From: Ogataea parapolymorpha DL-1
Taxonomy: Eukaryota > Ascomycota > Pichiomycetes > Pichiales > Pichiaceae
Direction: 5' to 3'
Length of the DNA stretch: 64,000 bases
NCBI RefSeq assembly: GCF_000187245.1
Contig: NC_027863.1
Coordinates: 618,735 to 682,734, forward strand
Positions 45,601-54,562 of the stretch are shown here, piece after piece. A model generated the notes under the pieces. It had not been told where the DNA came from. It saw nothing but the letters and a program-made list of their open reading frames with translations, and did not search any database. Every line of letters begins with the position of its first letter. Position 1 is the stretch's first letter. Both the position numbers and the translations under genes were made by a program.

Positions 45601-47100
45601 CGCATCCTGCTGGCGCTGCTAGCCAACATCCCGCGGTTTCTGCACGCGCAGACCTCCAAGCGGTTCGGCGACGACGTTGTGGACGCGGCAAACGTGCTGT
45701 GTGCGATGGCCGACCGCGCCGACATGGGCGCCCTGAGCCGGATCCTCAACTCGCTCATCAAGAAGAAGTTCCGCAACAAGGAGGACTTCATGAGCCAGGT
45801 GGTCAGCGTGATCAAACGCTATTTCTTCCCCGAGTACTCGGCGCAAACGCTGGTGTTCCTGCTGGGCCTGCTGTTCAACAACACCGCATGGATCAAGCTC
45901 GAGATGTTGGACTTCCTCAAGCACGTGTTCAAGGCCGTCGACCTCACCGACAGCAAGTTTGTCGGGCTGGGAGCCGACCTCGTGTCGCCGCTGCTGCGGC
46001 TGCTGATGACCGACTACGTGGACCTGGCACTTGAGGTGCTGGACGAAGCCAACAGCATCTCTGCGTCGCCGTTCGACAAGCACTACTTGATGATGAGCTC
46101 GGGCGACGCCAGCATGCGCCGCGAGTACGAGAAGGTGGCCACGTTGTTCGGCATTCCCGACGAAAGCGGCTGGTCCGTGCCAATCCCGGCCGTCAGCACC
46201 GCGCGCACCAGGAACAACATCCACTCGGTGTTTTCGACCTGCGTGGTTTCCACGTCCAAGGAGGGCGACGAACAGCCCGAGCCGCTGGTCGAGCCAGAGT
46301 TCAACAGAGACGACTACGTCCACTACAGTCCGGCATGGCCCGACCAGCGCGAGCAGTCGCTGCTCACGAGACAGCAGAGCAGTCTCCAGGACGACGAGTC
46401 TACGCAGGACCAGAACTCGCTCAGCCACATGCTTGCCACGCTAGAGAACCTCGACTCGTTCTTTACCAAGGAGAACATGGACCTGTCGGGCGCATACGGC
46501 CACCAATACAACGGCTCGGTCGACACACGCTCCACCACCGCCACGTCTATGGGCCAGAGCAACTGGGCATTGACACTGGACTCGCCGCAGCTCGACCAGA
46601 ACATGCAGTTCCCATCCACAGCCTCGTTCAAGACGCTCATGGGCGACTCGTCGTCGAGTCCGGCCAACTTCTCGGTCTCCTCGTTCCGCAACTCTACGCG
46701 GCTCAATATGGCTGTTCCGATGCAGTTGAGCAACAAGTCGGCAAGCGACTACTCGTCGAATTTGCAGGAGATTTCCTCTCCGCTGGGCTCGCCCATGGTT
46801 TCAGGCCAGAGCCCGCCCGGCGACGACTTCGAGGGCCTGTTCAGGTTTGAGATCCTCCGCCCGTCCAGCAAGGTCAAAAAAAGACCGTCCAAGCTCAACA
46901 CACCGCTCGTCAACAACGGCGACCCGTCCATCCCGCTGGCGAAACCGTCTCCCCGGACGCCGCGGAGTTCGCGAACTCCACGCAGTCCCTACAGCAAGAG
47001 CATTCGCTTCAGCAGAAACTACTCCTCCACATACAGGAAGTCTGCGCGGCTTTACGACAGTCCGTCGCGCGACAAGCAGGACGCGGCCGATACGCAATGA
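39679..47100 (+). CDS. TAO3: Cell-morphogenesis scaffold Tao3/Pag1 (Furry/Mor2 family)
   Basis: 2473 residues, the longest gene here (S. cerevisiae Tao3 is 2376). The disordered acidic N-terminus (about 1-125) is followed by the Furry N-terminal domain (YTLNIMVRQFTKLAERKLNLCLN; IISLGYIARRKPKSVTDAVMHWRR region) and a very long ARM/HEAT-like body (IFRCLISFLDLGMLRDMLLCLANTV and similar), ending in a Ser-rich tail with SPRTPRSSRTPRSPYSKS (likely phosphorylated, basic). Role: scaffold of the RAM/Cbk1-Mob2 pathway controlling polarised growth and Ace2. Third codon positions become strongly G/C in the last third, which gives several long antisense shadow ORFs. Confidence 0.93.
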   Translation: MAERNWQEGADRGGAQQPVNVIEIPDLNGLHLEDTLQTAAEARKMSQHTLAHGNNATPSTQNPQPHEIHIPQSQDDEDDGYGAQPLSFRLGDPVSQNSTEPAAVIEQRQASISAKQKQSYPNYTLNIMVRQFTKLAERKLNLCLNSVPLDQEPNIIEILSEGVDPTFDRVITSLGYIARRKPKSVTDAVMHWRRGKSELREMARAMLEKDMMQWDSYKNTNVPQTHKKSASRSSRSTHDSPAINSDAETLRQLEQKVQKSKITFTQADRQFTISTYILWRVLIEVVRQTPTQTLIEETGLEEIMYNYLRNIDPYLVSQSIIHSSNWNLLAGLIGQMSEKSFLSVSDRFIADLEKFPKGYTDGSDVSESRLNLLIHGMRYLQFSNSSLERFEEGADFMKSLAKFFYRCENDNLLNSYCDVINQLLLSLAETLTAEVNHPTWVDAVTMIFSKSVHIATAKPPKLWKYAATLVATAVSVAPKTLFDREWLKIVDMYIRRLKPKLPTEEKVVITTCLARLIWAYLYRYSDTLNAKTRNLESIANLLFQGQQNKKQQWITHDSLLIQATVQTLRAMAYSQLNFTLENIILPILKSSFNGTTLESISHEKVILCIRTYACILSDYKSKERPPFPTDYVIHSSLDPMEFCNNDNKEIFDANSSNSAVHEEVSSLFISLLFLLDQQVGCKTLDGNIANVGAGGGSLASATSSTPTLPLKISQFYFHQDGHQTKNLELFSTVISVVSWCLSSNSSQYRRVIELLVKNTIHEDENVSAFSTDMLKILMTKKNPNVIMTVFARTAFYLDEKAASLLNHEYVSSTEYVKLLEVYVDLLQCWLEFLAETHKGSLETPNEMYNVNHGFVQEEIQETKPFEDLELKTIVTIIDEVEGNGLFFLFSHDFRVRFLGSQILRIIAQFDEVIYDLTSDTSGAKEPEEDRKKAHNRMPSKFAAEFGTRVIHVLESLDFFEFICPKKPILSEAESKRLARLQHKQRKDTIIRLAESNHGVDAALWFKVFEEILDSLVRRCPIQIAIARSHSCIRLVQLYDQLVSISLDPNSKNVSSLIWDYMLCLKIACSSLTSTSEQRLHIPAVATAAPTSSSIYAPLTKSHMRKRSQQLFTVQHQKITSAKSIFKMTVPLLTATNTKLKEALVEGLSCLNVNIFNSFLESIESILEGWAREQQPAEADLRLRVEITGVLNKVIAKFYKIGVPFLDDTVSRKLQFILENNKAFLSRPESQTNFELHRLRKYFCGLLETFHSECLKLDQVEKWLPFKFRRESFEFMDEWCGYGKDTSLFNERYRRMTEQISRRAEAVTLQASLELQKRQLQYSAISCMANLCCSPIATEKDSFNIPKVLDWIDSLFNTYTDKIIEMARRALLQILVVSTASDDILDQVINKCYTHDPALDNYFVTLSEAFVKGAKFRDKVHRPLALGLFACGSDNISVRTAAASLLEHTEMKFYETNKSVAFVDGICCRSRVIYKRTLFQLSTHFATAHPEDKYMMISELTMLFHIVGSSPRRDILAVLLPWVQTVELTLGPDHPNRHNSLMVLYNFFEITVKFAHKMQNEVEALWVALANGPNKSNVDEIYRFIVEHSLEMKNTVFWECSRQVISCLATIPAGVNLVDTLISNLEPKSMIPVEKLNADDTATFADESQITHGLPYVAQLAKIAQTTKGVTTPSFSLCELSVIFLSDLLLTPTENVKANLSLLLHLSFVLLDDQLAIVQDQACAMLIHLLRQYGDDEAGQCKRIIDSLRSYDRQKTFWTHGDLGGDKNGGRIPENMDALVRNVMHVFEKNYPGIQQDWSRTALAWATSCKVMHIAARSFQIFRCLISFLDLGMLRDMLLCLANTVSDENPGIQSFSMQILMTLNAITAELYSEQLIDFPQLFWSVVACLNTVHENEFIEVLSTLSKFISKIDLDSDETVECLIATFPPNWEGRFEGLQPLVMMGLRSANAYEPTIRLLDRLNLLKDSAIIGSGQYRILLALLANIPRFLHAQTSKRFGDDVVDAANVLCAMADRADMGALSRILNSLIKKKFRNKEDFMSQVVSVIKRYFFPEYSAQTLVFLLGLLFNNTAWIKLEMLDFLKHVFKAVDLTDSKFVGLGADLVSPLLRLLMTDYVDLALEVLDEANSISASPFDKHYLMMSSGDASMRREYEKVATLFGIPDESGWSVPIPAVSTARTRNNIHSVFSTCVVSTSKEGDEQPEPLVEPEFNRDDYVHYSPAWPDQREQSLLTRQQSSLQDDESTQDQNSLSHMLATLENLDSFFTKENMDLSGAYGHQYNGSVDTRSTTATSMGQSNWALTLDSPQLDQNMQFPSTASFKTLMGDSSSSPANFSVSSFRNSTRLNMAVPMQLSNKSASDYSSNLQEISSPLGSPMVSGQSPPGDDFEGLFRFEILRPSSKVKKRPSKLNTPLVNNGDPSIPLAKPSPRTPRSSRTPRSPYSKSIRFSRNYSSTYRKSARLYDSPSRDKQDAADTQ

Positions 47101-47194
47101 GCCATTTCGGCGGTGCACGGGTGTACAGTCAAATATGATAAGATAAATGTTTTAATTTTTTCCCCACTTTTACCTCTGAAAAGCTTTCTCTGGC

Positions 47195-48034
47195 ATGTTT
47201 ACCAAGTGCACAGGCTTGAGGCCGTTCATCAGGCCGTCTATAAGAGCCTTCAGCTGTTCACGTGCCTCTTTGCTTGTCAAAGTGGCCAAGTCCAAGTCCA
47301 TTGAGGATATGCCCAACCCAAGGGATCTTCCGAGACCAGAGTCCAAGGAGCTGTTCCGGCCAGTGTACGACCCCAAGGAAAAGTATAGAGAGCAGGGCGA
47401 GCAGCTTCACGAGTTTGGCAGATACATCATGGCATGCATGCCGAAGTTCATACAGCAGTACTCTGTCTGGAAAGATGAGCTCATTGTTTATTGTGCTCCC
47501 TCTGGATTGGTGCCTGTGGCCACTTTTTTGAAAAACCACACCTCGAGCCAGTTCACGGCGTGCATGAATATCACTGCGGCAGATTATCCGTCGCGCAAGA
47601 ACCGGTTCGACGTGGTGTACGATCTGCTGTCTGTGCGGTTCAACTCGCGGATCCGCATCAAGACGTTTGCGTCGGAGATGACGCCGATCCCGAGCTTGGT
47701 GCCGTTGTACGAGGGGGCCAACTGGCTTGAAAGAGAGACGTACGACCTGTTTGGCGTGTTTTTCGAAAACCACCCAGATCTGCGCAGAATCATGACCGAC
47801 TACGGCTTCGAGGGCCACCCGTTGCGCAAGGATTTCCCCACAACGGGCTACACAGAGGTCAGATACGACTCTGAGAAGAGACGCGTGGTGTACGAGCCGC
47901 TGGAGCTCACACAGGCCTGGAGAAACTTCACCGTGGGCTCGTCGGTGTGGGAGCAGGTCGGCGCCGGCGAGGACGACACGCCAGAGAGTTTCCGTCTTCC
48001 GGAGCCGCAGCCCGATGAGGAAGTCAAGAAGTAG
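47195..48034 (+). CDS. NUGM: NADH:ubiquinone oxidoreductase 30-kDa subunit (NDUFS3/NuoC)
   Basis: 279 residues. A mitochondrial presequence (MFTKCTGLRPFIRPSIRAFSCSR) is followed by the complex I 30-kDa domain. The signature ERETYDLFGVFFENHPDLRRI..DYGFEGHPLRKDFP is complete (about 190-225), followed by the TEVRYD and PLELTQAWRNF strands. It is a core subunit of the peripheral arm near the Q-reduction site. Its presence shows a rotenone-sensitive complex I, which S. cerevisiae lacks. It lies 94 bp after TAO3 and converges on END3 (60 bp). Confidence 0.97.
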   Translation: MFTKCTGLRPFIRPSIRAFSCSRASLLVKVAKSKSIEDMPNPRDLPRPESKELFRPVYDPKEKYREQGEQLHEFGRYIMACMPKFIQQYSVWKDELIVYCAPSGLVPVATFLKNHTSSQFTACMNITAADYPSRKNRFDVVYDLLSVRFNSRIRIKTFASEMTPIPSLVPLYEGANWLERETYDLFGVFFENHPDLRRIMTDYGFEGHPLRKDFPTTGYTEVRYDSEKRRVVYEPLELTQAWRNFTVGSSVWEQVGAGEDDTPESFRLPEPQPDEEVKK

Positions 48035-48094
48035 CCCAACGGCCCAACGGCCCCTATTTATTCTCATCTACATATTTATTGAATCGACCAAATT

Positions 48095-49222
48095 TTATCT
48101 CAGGGCCTCAATCTCCCGCTGCAGCCCGCCCAGCTCGGTCCGTTTCTGCTCCAAAAACGACTCAAGTTGGCTCACCTGGCTCTGCACAACCTCAATGTTG
48201 GCCCGGATCGACTGCAGGTCGCTTCCGGTTCCCAGCTCGGCCACCTGTTGCTCCTTGTACTTGAGTAGATTTTCAAACTCGTATTTGGCCAGACTCAGCT
48301 TGTCGTCGAGTCCCTTGTTGTTCTTTGCGTCCTCAGCCTTTTGGATCAGCTCCTCCAGCTCCTTCAACTCGCGTCTCAGCTTCACTTCCTCCCAGTCGGT
48401 TCCGTCTGTGGCGCTGAAGTCTGTCTTGTTGTTGGGGATTTTGGAAGAACCGGTGATTTTGCTCAAATAGCTCTCGCCAAAAGCCTGTTTTGTGCTGCTG
48501 GGCTTTTTCCGCTCCTCTGCCTGGTAATCGTTCACATCGTAGCTCGGTGTCTCTCTGTTGAACGTGGCTCTCAGCGACGGAGGCACCGACTTTGGTACTC
48601 TCTTGCCGCTAGATCTCTGGCTCAAGATATGCAGAAAAACCAGACACTGGTCCTTGTCGATCGTTTCTGATTGCTTCGGGTTCACCAAGTTCCACGCAAA
48701 CGAGATATCTGTTTCCGGAACGCCGTTGAGCGTCTTGTACAATTCCGAAAGCGATTGGAACGTTATTCTTCCAAATCTGTCCGCAGACGACGCGTAGATG
48801 TCCTCATACCTGGACTTATCGGACGGCGAAATGTACCAGTCGAAGTCTGAGCTCAGCATGAGCTCCTCGTCGGTGTCGCTGTCGAAACCGGTGCTGTTTC
48901 CCGCCACGGCCCTGTTGGCCTGCACCAGATGTTGTTTCGAGCCCGGAATCAGCCAGTCGGGCAGTGATTTAGGCAGCTCCGACGTGTTGCCGTTGACAAG
49001 GTCGAAGATGAGCCGCATGGCTATGCAAAACTCCTCAAAGTCCAGCTGGCCGTCAACATCGATGTCCGACAGGTCCCACACTTTTTCGAGCTGAGTCTGA
49101 TCGAGTCGCGAGTTTTTGAACACGACCGAAACCTTGTCGCCGCTCAGTTTGTTGTTGACCGGCTTGAGACCGCTGAAGATCTGCCAGTACTTTTTAATCT
49201 CCCACTCTTCGAGCTTGGGCAT
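48095..49222 (-). CDS. END3: Endocytosis protein End3 (EH-domain)
   Basis: 375 residues (349 in S. cerevisiae). The start MPKLEEWEIKKYWQIFSGLKP and the EH1 calcium-loop-like DLSDIDVDGQLDFEEFCIAMRLIFD followed by LPDWLIPGSK match End3 almost exactly. A second EH domain follows (about 140-200, YEDIYASSADRFGRITFQSL). The C-terminal 120 residues are coiled coil (EEVKLRRELKELEELIQKAEDAK; VQSQVSQLESFLEQKRTELGG), the Sla1/Pan1-linked region. Role: actin-dependent endocytosis with Pan1 and Sla1. Confidence 0.96.
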   Translation of the reverse strand: MPKLEEWEIKKYWQIFSGLKPVNNKLSGDKVSVVFKNSRLDQTQLEKVWDLSDIDVDGQLDFEEFCIAMRLIFDLVNGNTSELPKSLPDWLIPGSKQHLVQANRAVAGNSTGFDSDTDEELMLSSDFDWYISPSDKSRYEDIYASSADRFGRITFQSLSELYKTLNGVPETDISFAWNLVNPKQSETIDKDQCLVFLHILSQRSSGKRVPKSVPPSLRATFNRETPSYDVNDYQAEERKKPSSTKQAFGESYLSKITGSSKIPNNKTDFSATDGTDWEEVKLRRELKELEELIQKAEDAKNNKGLDDKLSLAKYEFENLLKYKEQQVAELGTGSDLQSIRANIEVVQSQVSQLESFLEQKRTELGGLQREIEALR

Positions 49223-49398
49223 GGTGGATTGTCACGGTTTTCTCGGTAGCTAAGATAGTAGTGGTCTTTATATTGCGTTGATTCGATGATATCAATGCTC
49301 GTAGCAGATTCAAAATCGTTAGCCTGGTGCTTGCGTTGGTGTTTTCCCTTAGTGAATTTAATAGAAATTATTAACGCAGAATATTACACAAATCAATT

Positions 49399-49983
49399 AT
49401 GAAATATAAAATAAGCCCGTCTATAGAAAAAGCGTTGCGACAAATAGAACCGTCTAAATTCCCCGAGTTCAAAGAGAGAGGATGGATCTCGCACAATGAC
49501 CTTGCTTGTCTCATAAGAAGTTCCGATCTCGTTCTGATCAAAGACCTCTCGCCGTACTTCGATACTCCGCCACAGACACCCAAATCGCCCGATTTTCTCA
49601 AGCAGATGGAGGAGCTCAAGGCACGGCAGGAAGAATTGGAGTACCAGAAACTAGTAGGCTCGCTTCCAGGCCAGATCGGACGCCCGTCGGTGCTCCAGGA
49701 GGCCAAGGAGGTCAAACATCAGGTGACGACTATCGTCAACGTCCTGATCAGCGTGGTTTCTGTGGCCTACGCGGTGTGGTACTGGACAGGATCTGTCAAT
49801 TTGTTTAATGACGCTACCAGGGTGCTGTTGGCCCTTTTTGCCGCCATTCTGGTGCTGGTGGCCGAAGTGGTGGTTTTCGGGGGCTATCTACGACGCGTGG
49901 ACGAGGCCAAACAGCGCGAGCGGAGAAAGAAAGAAGTGCGCAAGGTGGTCGATTCTGTCACATTTACGAAAAAAACACAATGA
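49399..49983 (+). CDS. VPH2: V-ATPase assembly factor Vph2/Vma12
   Basis: 194 residues (215 in S. cerevisiae). The cytosolic N-terminal half carries the conserved YFDTPPQTPKSPDFLKQMEEL and ARQEELEYQKLVGSL segments of the Vma12/TMEM199 family. Two membrane segments follow (about 108-128, VNVLISVVSVAYAVWYWTG, and about 140-162, VLLALFAAILVLVAEVVVFGG), then a basic tail. Role: ER-resident factor, with Vma22, for assembly of the V-ATPase Vo sector. Confidence 0.93.
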   Translation: MKYKISPSIEKALRQIEPSKFPEFKERGWISHNDLACLIRSSDLVLIKDLSPYFDTPPQTPKSPDFLKQMEELKARQEELEYQKLVGSLPGQIGRPSVLQEAKEVKHQVTTIVNVLISVVSVAYAVWYWTGSVNLFNDATRVLLALFAAILVLVAEVVVFGGYLRRVDEAKQRERRKKEVRKVVDSVTFTKKTQ

Positions 49984-50033
49984 GCATGAAAAATATTAAA
50001 AAAATTATTTCTCTATAATCCAGAGACTGCAAA

Positions 50034-51653
50034 ATGTGGCAGTTGCTGTACCACTGTGCAAGAAAACAGGTCGTCCAGTCTGTGCGGCCAATGGCAGCGT
50101 TTAGACTGGTCTCCTCAGTTCCTCTCAAAGCCAAATGCACTTCCTGTGGCTACAAACTCCAGAACTCTGACCCAGGCAAGCCAGGGTACACGAAATACTC
50201 GTTTGAGGATAATGTGCGAGAGAAGCCCCAAATTCGAAACCACAACATTCCACAGGAGAAAGAACAGGCAATTCTCGAGGAGTTCCGCTCGATGATGGGG
50301 AATTTGCCGGTTAAATCGTCCGAACCCCGTGCAAAAAAAGCAGACGAAAATCCAATGTGTCTGCGGTGCTACGACGCCGTCCACCACAACGTGTACAACC
50401 CCGAAGAGCACGTGACAATTTCCGTCGAGGAAGCAATGAGCGAGATCCCTTCAAATGCCAAAATAGTACATGTCATTTCCGCACTTGACTTTCCTCTTGG
50501 CGCAACCTCAAAAGTCTTGCAAAACAGAGATCCAAGCAAGATCTATTACGTTATCACCAAGATGGATTTGTTCTTCAATAAAGACCAGTACATCAACTCC
50601 GAAGGAACGCGATATTTTGCCCAGGTACTGCAACGTCTGGTTGGAGCAGACCCAACTAAGGTCCGCTGTGTGACGGCGAGAAACAGATGGGGAGTGCGCG
50701 ATCTCTACTCTTGGCTACCCCAGGGCAATTTGTATTTCATCGGGGAGACAAACTCGGGCAAAAGTCGGCTGATTGAAAGTCTATGCAGGTACCACGAGTA
50801 CGTGAAGAGAGAAGAGATACAATCAACTCCTGGAGTCAGCAACTGGCCTGGTTTCACCAGAGACTTTATGAAATACACCTTGCAAAAAAGAGACACAACC
50901 CTAATAGACACTGTTGGATTTGCTCCTCCGCAAGAGGGAATTTTCAAATACATGCTCTCTGAACACATACCTGCTCTTCCAACCCTGAAAAAACCGCCTA
51001 CTCAAGAGCCAAAAGACCACCGTCTGCAATCGTTGAGTGTCAAGACTGCGAAGTACTATTCAGGAGACAAGGTTTTCAGCATCGGAGGCTACTTCTATCT
51101 GCGACCTCCTAGCGATTGTGCTTTGAGGATATTTCCCGGCATGTCAGGCAAGCAATTCAATCAGCATTCCATCGAAAAAGCGATTTACACCAGTTTGAAC
51201 CGAGAACGCGCCGTTGCGTCTAACTTTTCAGTCAACAAACTGGCAGTTCAGCATCTCGAACGCCACGTGATTCCCATCTTCTACGGCACCGTTGATCTGG
51301 TCTTCCGTGATATTGGATTTTTAACCATTGCTCCAACAGGAATTCCAAAGATTCGCGAGCTTTTCGAGCTTTGGATTCCAAAGGGAGTTGACGTGGTTGT
51401 CAGAGAACCGATTTTCAGATACATATATCCACGAACGATGCCTAAAGACCCCAATGCTCCTAGGTTGTCTAAATACAGGAAAGTCCCTGAGGACAAGCTA
51501 ATCTACACCAAAATTTTCCCTGTGGACGAGCACAGGACGAAAGCTGAACTTCTGGAGGAGTTCGATCCAGACGGGTCAATCCGAGAGCATTTCGAGTCCG
51601 CCGAGTCACAAGACAATTACAGAAATCCCGGCTGGGTGCAACCAGAGCTGTAG
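50034..51653 (+). CDS. GEP3: Mitochondrial circularly permuted GTPase Gep3 (YqeH family)
   Basis: 539 residues (S. cerevisiae Gep3/Mtg3 is 556). An Arg-rich presequence precedes a zinc site formed by CTSCG (35-39) and CLRC (about 107-110). The G motifs are in permuted order, with G4 TKMD (about 180) before G1 GETNSGKS (about 238) and G3 DTVG (about 290), as in YqeH-type GTPases that assemble small ribosomal subunits. Role: mitoribosome maturation; genetic interactor of prohibitin. Codon usage is more A/T-rich than that of neighbours upstream. ATG is 50 bp after the VPH2 stop. Confidence 0.92.
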   Translation: MWQLLYHCARKQVVQSVRPMAAFRLVSSVPLKAKCTSCGYKLQNSDPGKPGYTKYSFEDNVREKPQIRNHNIPQEKEQAILEEFRSMMGNLPVKSSEPRAKKADENPMCLRCYDAVHHNVYNPEEHVTISVEEAMSEIPSNAKIVHVISALDFPLGATSKVLQNRDPSKIYYVITKMDLFFNKDQYINSEGTRYFAQVLQRLVGADPTKVRCVTARNRWGVRDLYSWLPQGNLYFIGETNSGKSRLIESLCRYHEYVKREEIQSTPGVSNWPGFTRDFMKYTLQKRDTTLIDTVGFAPPQEGIFKYMLSEHIPALPTLKKPPTQEPKDHRLQSLSVKTAKYYSGDKVFSIGGYFYLRPPSDCALRIFPGMSGKQFNQHSIEKAIYTSLNRERAVASNFSVNKLAVQHLERHVIPIFYGTVDLVFRDIGFLTIAPTGIPKIRELFELWIPKGVDVVVREPIFRYIYPRTMPKDPNAPRLSKYRKVPEDKLIYTKIFPVDEHRTKAELLEEFDPDGSIREHFESAESQDNYRNPGWVQPEL

Positions 51654-51754
51654 CATAGATTGGGGACGATCGACGCAAATAGTCCCATGTACATAACGAA
51701 AATACTTTTCGGCATATTTTTTTTCGTATTGTTTATTCTACAACTTTGTTTGAG

Positions 51755-54562
51755 ATGGTCCAGAGTACTTTGCCAGGAGCGAAGCCGGCCAATGAGACAA
51801 AACCGTCGACTTCTTTGAAAGAGTTGTTGGAAGCCTCGCGTAGTTTGCCCAAGCGACTGAATGACGTTGGAACAATCCACCTTGGACTCAATGAAATCAA
51901 ACGGAAAGCTTATGAATTGCGCAAATACAACAAAAGCGACAAGGATGTGAACCCTTATACAAAAGCGCATTACCTCCTTGTGGGAAGCGGTTTTACGATA
52001 GAAGAAATACAGAGCGAGCTGGATTCAATTGACTTGCGCCAGCTTGACCCGTCTCACGTGGCAAACGTCGTCGATATGGGTGACATAGACAGTTACATCA
52101 ACAGCCGTAAAGACGAAAATATTCTAACAGCTATTGAACAATCGTTGTCTGCAGCTGCTCGCGACTTTGATACGTACGTCAGCAAGAACATCACCATAGA
52201 TTGGGCACAGAGAAAGAAAGAGCTACAAAATTCTCTTTCCACTCTGCTGAAGAGAACCGAGCCTAGCTCAGAGTTGTCGTCTTCTCCCGAAAAGAAGGCA
52301 AAGACAGCTGACGTCAGCTTGGAAAAACAGCTCATATGGAACAGCACCAAACACAAACACATTTTGTCTTCGAAACTGGAATTTACGGACGTCAAGGTCC
52401 CAGAGCCCAAGGCCTCGAATCCAAACCTTTCGTACGGTCTTAGACAGAAGTTTGAGTTATATGCTCAGGTTATTTATGAGCTCAACGACGCAAGACAACA
52501 AGGCCAGTCCTATCCATTGGCTACTGTTTTTGCAGACCTCTCCAAACAAGAAGTGAGTCCCAAGTCCAAACAGCTTCATGAAACATGGCTCATTCTGAGA
52601 GACTTTTGCGAGACAGAAGAGGCGAAGTCCGGACAAATTCTTGAGAGAAGATTCGCGAAAGGCCATTGCTCTGATTCACTGACTGCATTTGAGTCGCTGT
52701 CCTTGCGCAAGAGGATCGTGACACGCAGCAGAAACTATTTGGAGGCCCAATTTTTGGACTACATCAACGAGCTATATTTCAAATCAGACATCGCTGCTCA
52801 AGATAATAAAATAGTTGACAGTGTCACAAAGGTTCAGAATTTCCTGGAGCTGACTCTCAAGGGAAAAAACAAAGAGTGGAAGGTCCCGAATCTATACTTC
52901 GTCAATGGGAACCCGATCTGGGCCACTCTATTCTACCTTTTGAGGGCAGGCTGTTTAGACGAAGCTGTTCAGCTGGTCACTCAATCAACCGATTCTTTCC
53001 AAAAATTAGAGCGCTCTTTCCCAATGTACTTAAAAAGCTACTGTCAGAGCCCAGACAGAAAGCTTTCTCGTGAATTACAGGGGCGAATTCTGAATGAATT
53101 CAACCAGTATTTTAAACACTTCAACAAGGAAATTGATCCATTCAAATACGCCGTCTACAAGCTCATTGGAAGATGTGATTTGAGCAAGAAAAATCTGCCA
53201 TCGATCACACTTAGCATTGAAGACTGGTTATGGTTCCATCTGTCTCTAATCCAGGAAGACGAGCTTGATGAGGACGAGTTAGTTCGCGAATTCTACACTC
53301 TGAACGATTTCCAAAAATCTGTTCTCCAATATGGAGCAGATTCGTTCAATGCTTCGGCAAACAACCCAATGTATTTGCAGGCCTTAGTTCTTACTGGCCT
53401 ATATGAAGTTGCTGTCAAATATCTGTTCGAAAAGAGTGAGATTGATGCCGTTCACTTGGCTATCACTCTCGCTTACTATGGGCTTTTGAGGGTGCCGGAT
53501 GACAAAATAGAGCAAGAGGATAAAATGTTGACAGTCGATAGCAGAGGATTTGGCTCGATTTCTTACGCTCGCTTGCTAGGATATTTTACCAGCAGCTTCA
53601 AGTTTTCTGATCCAAGGGTGGCAGCCGAATATCTCTTCTGCATCTGTCTTTGTGATGGACTAAAGCCAGCTTTGAAAGAGGCACAAATCACGCTTGGTAG
53701 AAACGCCATTAGAGAGTTGGTGCTCGAGACCAGGGAGTTTGTGATTCTCCTTGGTAAAATCGACAAGGATGGTACAAGGTCGCCAGGTATTATTGAACAG
53801 CGCAAGAAATTACTTTACTTAGACGACAAAGAGAGTTATTTGCACAACATCGCGGAACAGGCAGCAGTCAAAGCAGACGAAGAGGGCAGACCTTTCGACT
53901 GCATTTTGCTCTATCAACTGAGCGAGGAGTATGACATGGTCATCGATCTAGTGAACAGGGTCCTAGCAGAGTTCCTTATATCCATCGATCTCAAGACCCC
54001 TATTGACGACATACTGGGACAGGAGCTGATCCAAGGCGAGACTAATATCGTGAAACTTGCGCAAAGACTTATGCAGATCTATTCGGCCTCACCGTCGATC
54101 CTGGAAAAAGTGTCTTTGAAGCAGCGTGAAACATGTACCGCATTGCTGGATATGGTGGAAATTAGAAGAGAATTTACCACCACCAATCCCGACTTTGCAG
54201 GAATTCTGCTCAAAATCGAGAAACTCAATGTGATCCCATGCTCTGCGACGATGGAATTGGAGAAGATTCGGGCAAAATCACAGGAGCTAAAGACTATTAG
54301 CGAGGCCATCACCAAGAACGTTCCCAACTTACTGGTGATCGAGATGAGTTGCATAGCCCAGCTTTTCTATGAACTCAGTCAGGGTTATGACTCGAACGTG
54401 CTCAAGCTGTCTCAGATCAATGCCCAGAACGCATCAAAAGAGGACAAACTTGTCTCGCTTAGACAAATGTCCAGAAACTGTATGATATATGCTGGTATGG
54501 TCCAGTACAAGATGCCAAGAGAGGTATACACCACTCTGATAAATCTGGAAGTCAACATGTGA
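51755..54562 (+). CDS. NIC96: Nucleoporin Nic96
   Basis: 935 residues (839 in S. cerevisiae). The N-terminus (SLKELLEASRSLPKR, then a coiled-coil region to about 180) precedes the large alpha-solenoid with the ancestral coatomer-like fold (GNPIWATLFYLLRAGCLDEAVQLV; TFTIEDWLW-type stretch SIEDWLWFHLSLI; SYARLLGYFTSSF). Role: inner-ring linker of the nuclear pore complex that anchors the Nsp1-Nup57-Nup49 trimer. The ATG at 51755 is used; an in-frame TTG lies 9 bp upstream. The stop codon is immediately followed by the YPI1 stop on the other strand, with no spacer. Confidence 0.94.
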   Translation: MVQSTLPGAKPANETKPSTSLKELLEASRSLPKRLNDVGTIHLGLNEIKRKAYELRKYNKSDKDVNPYTKAHYLLVGSGFTIEEIQSELDSIDLRQLDPSHVANVVDMGDIDSYINSRKDENILTAIEQSLSAAARDFDTYVSKNITIDWAQRKKELQNSLSTLLKRTEPSSELSSSPEKKAKTADVSLEKQLIWNSTKHKHILSSKLEFTDVKVPEPKASNPNLSYGLRQKFELYAQVIYELNDARQQGQSYPLATVFADLSKQEVSPKSKQLHETWLILRDFCETEEAKSGQILERRFAKGHCSDSLTAFESLSLRKRIVTRSRNYLEAQFLDYINELYFKSDIAAQDNKIVDSVTKVQNFLELTLKGKNKEWKVPNLYFVNGNPIWATLFYLLRAGCLDEAVQLVTQSTDSFQKLERSFPMYLKSYCQSPDRKLSRELQGRILNEFNQYFKHFNKEIDPFKYAVYKLIGRCDLSKKNLPSITLSIEDWLWFHLSLIQEDELDEDELVREFYTLNDFQKSVLQYGADSFNASANNPMYLQALVLTGLYEVAVKYLFEKSEIDAVHLAITLAYYGLLRVPDDKIEQEDKMLTVDSRGFGSISYARLLGYFTSSFKFSDPRVAAEYLFCICLCDGLKPALKEAQITLGRNAIRELVLETREFVILLGKIDKDGTRSPGIIEQRKKLLYLDDKESYLHNIAEQAAVKADEEGRPFDCILLYQLSEEYDMVIDLVNRVLAEFLISIDLKTPIDDILGQELIQGETNIVKLAQRLMQIYSASPSILEKVSLKQRETCTALLDMVEIRREFTTTNPDFAGILLKIEKLNVIPCSATMELEKIRAKSQELKTISEAITKNVPNLLVIEMSCIAQLFYELSQGYDSNVLKLSQINAQNASKEDKLVSLRQMSRNCMIYAGMVQYKMPREVYTTLINLEVNM

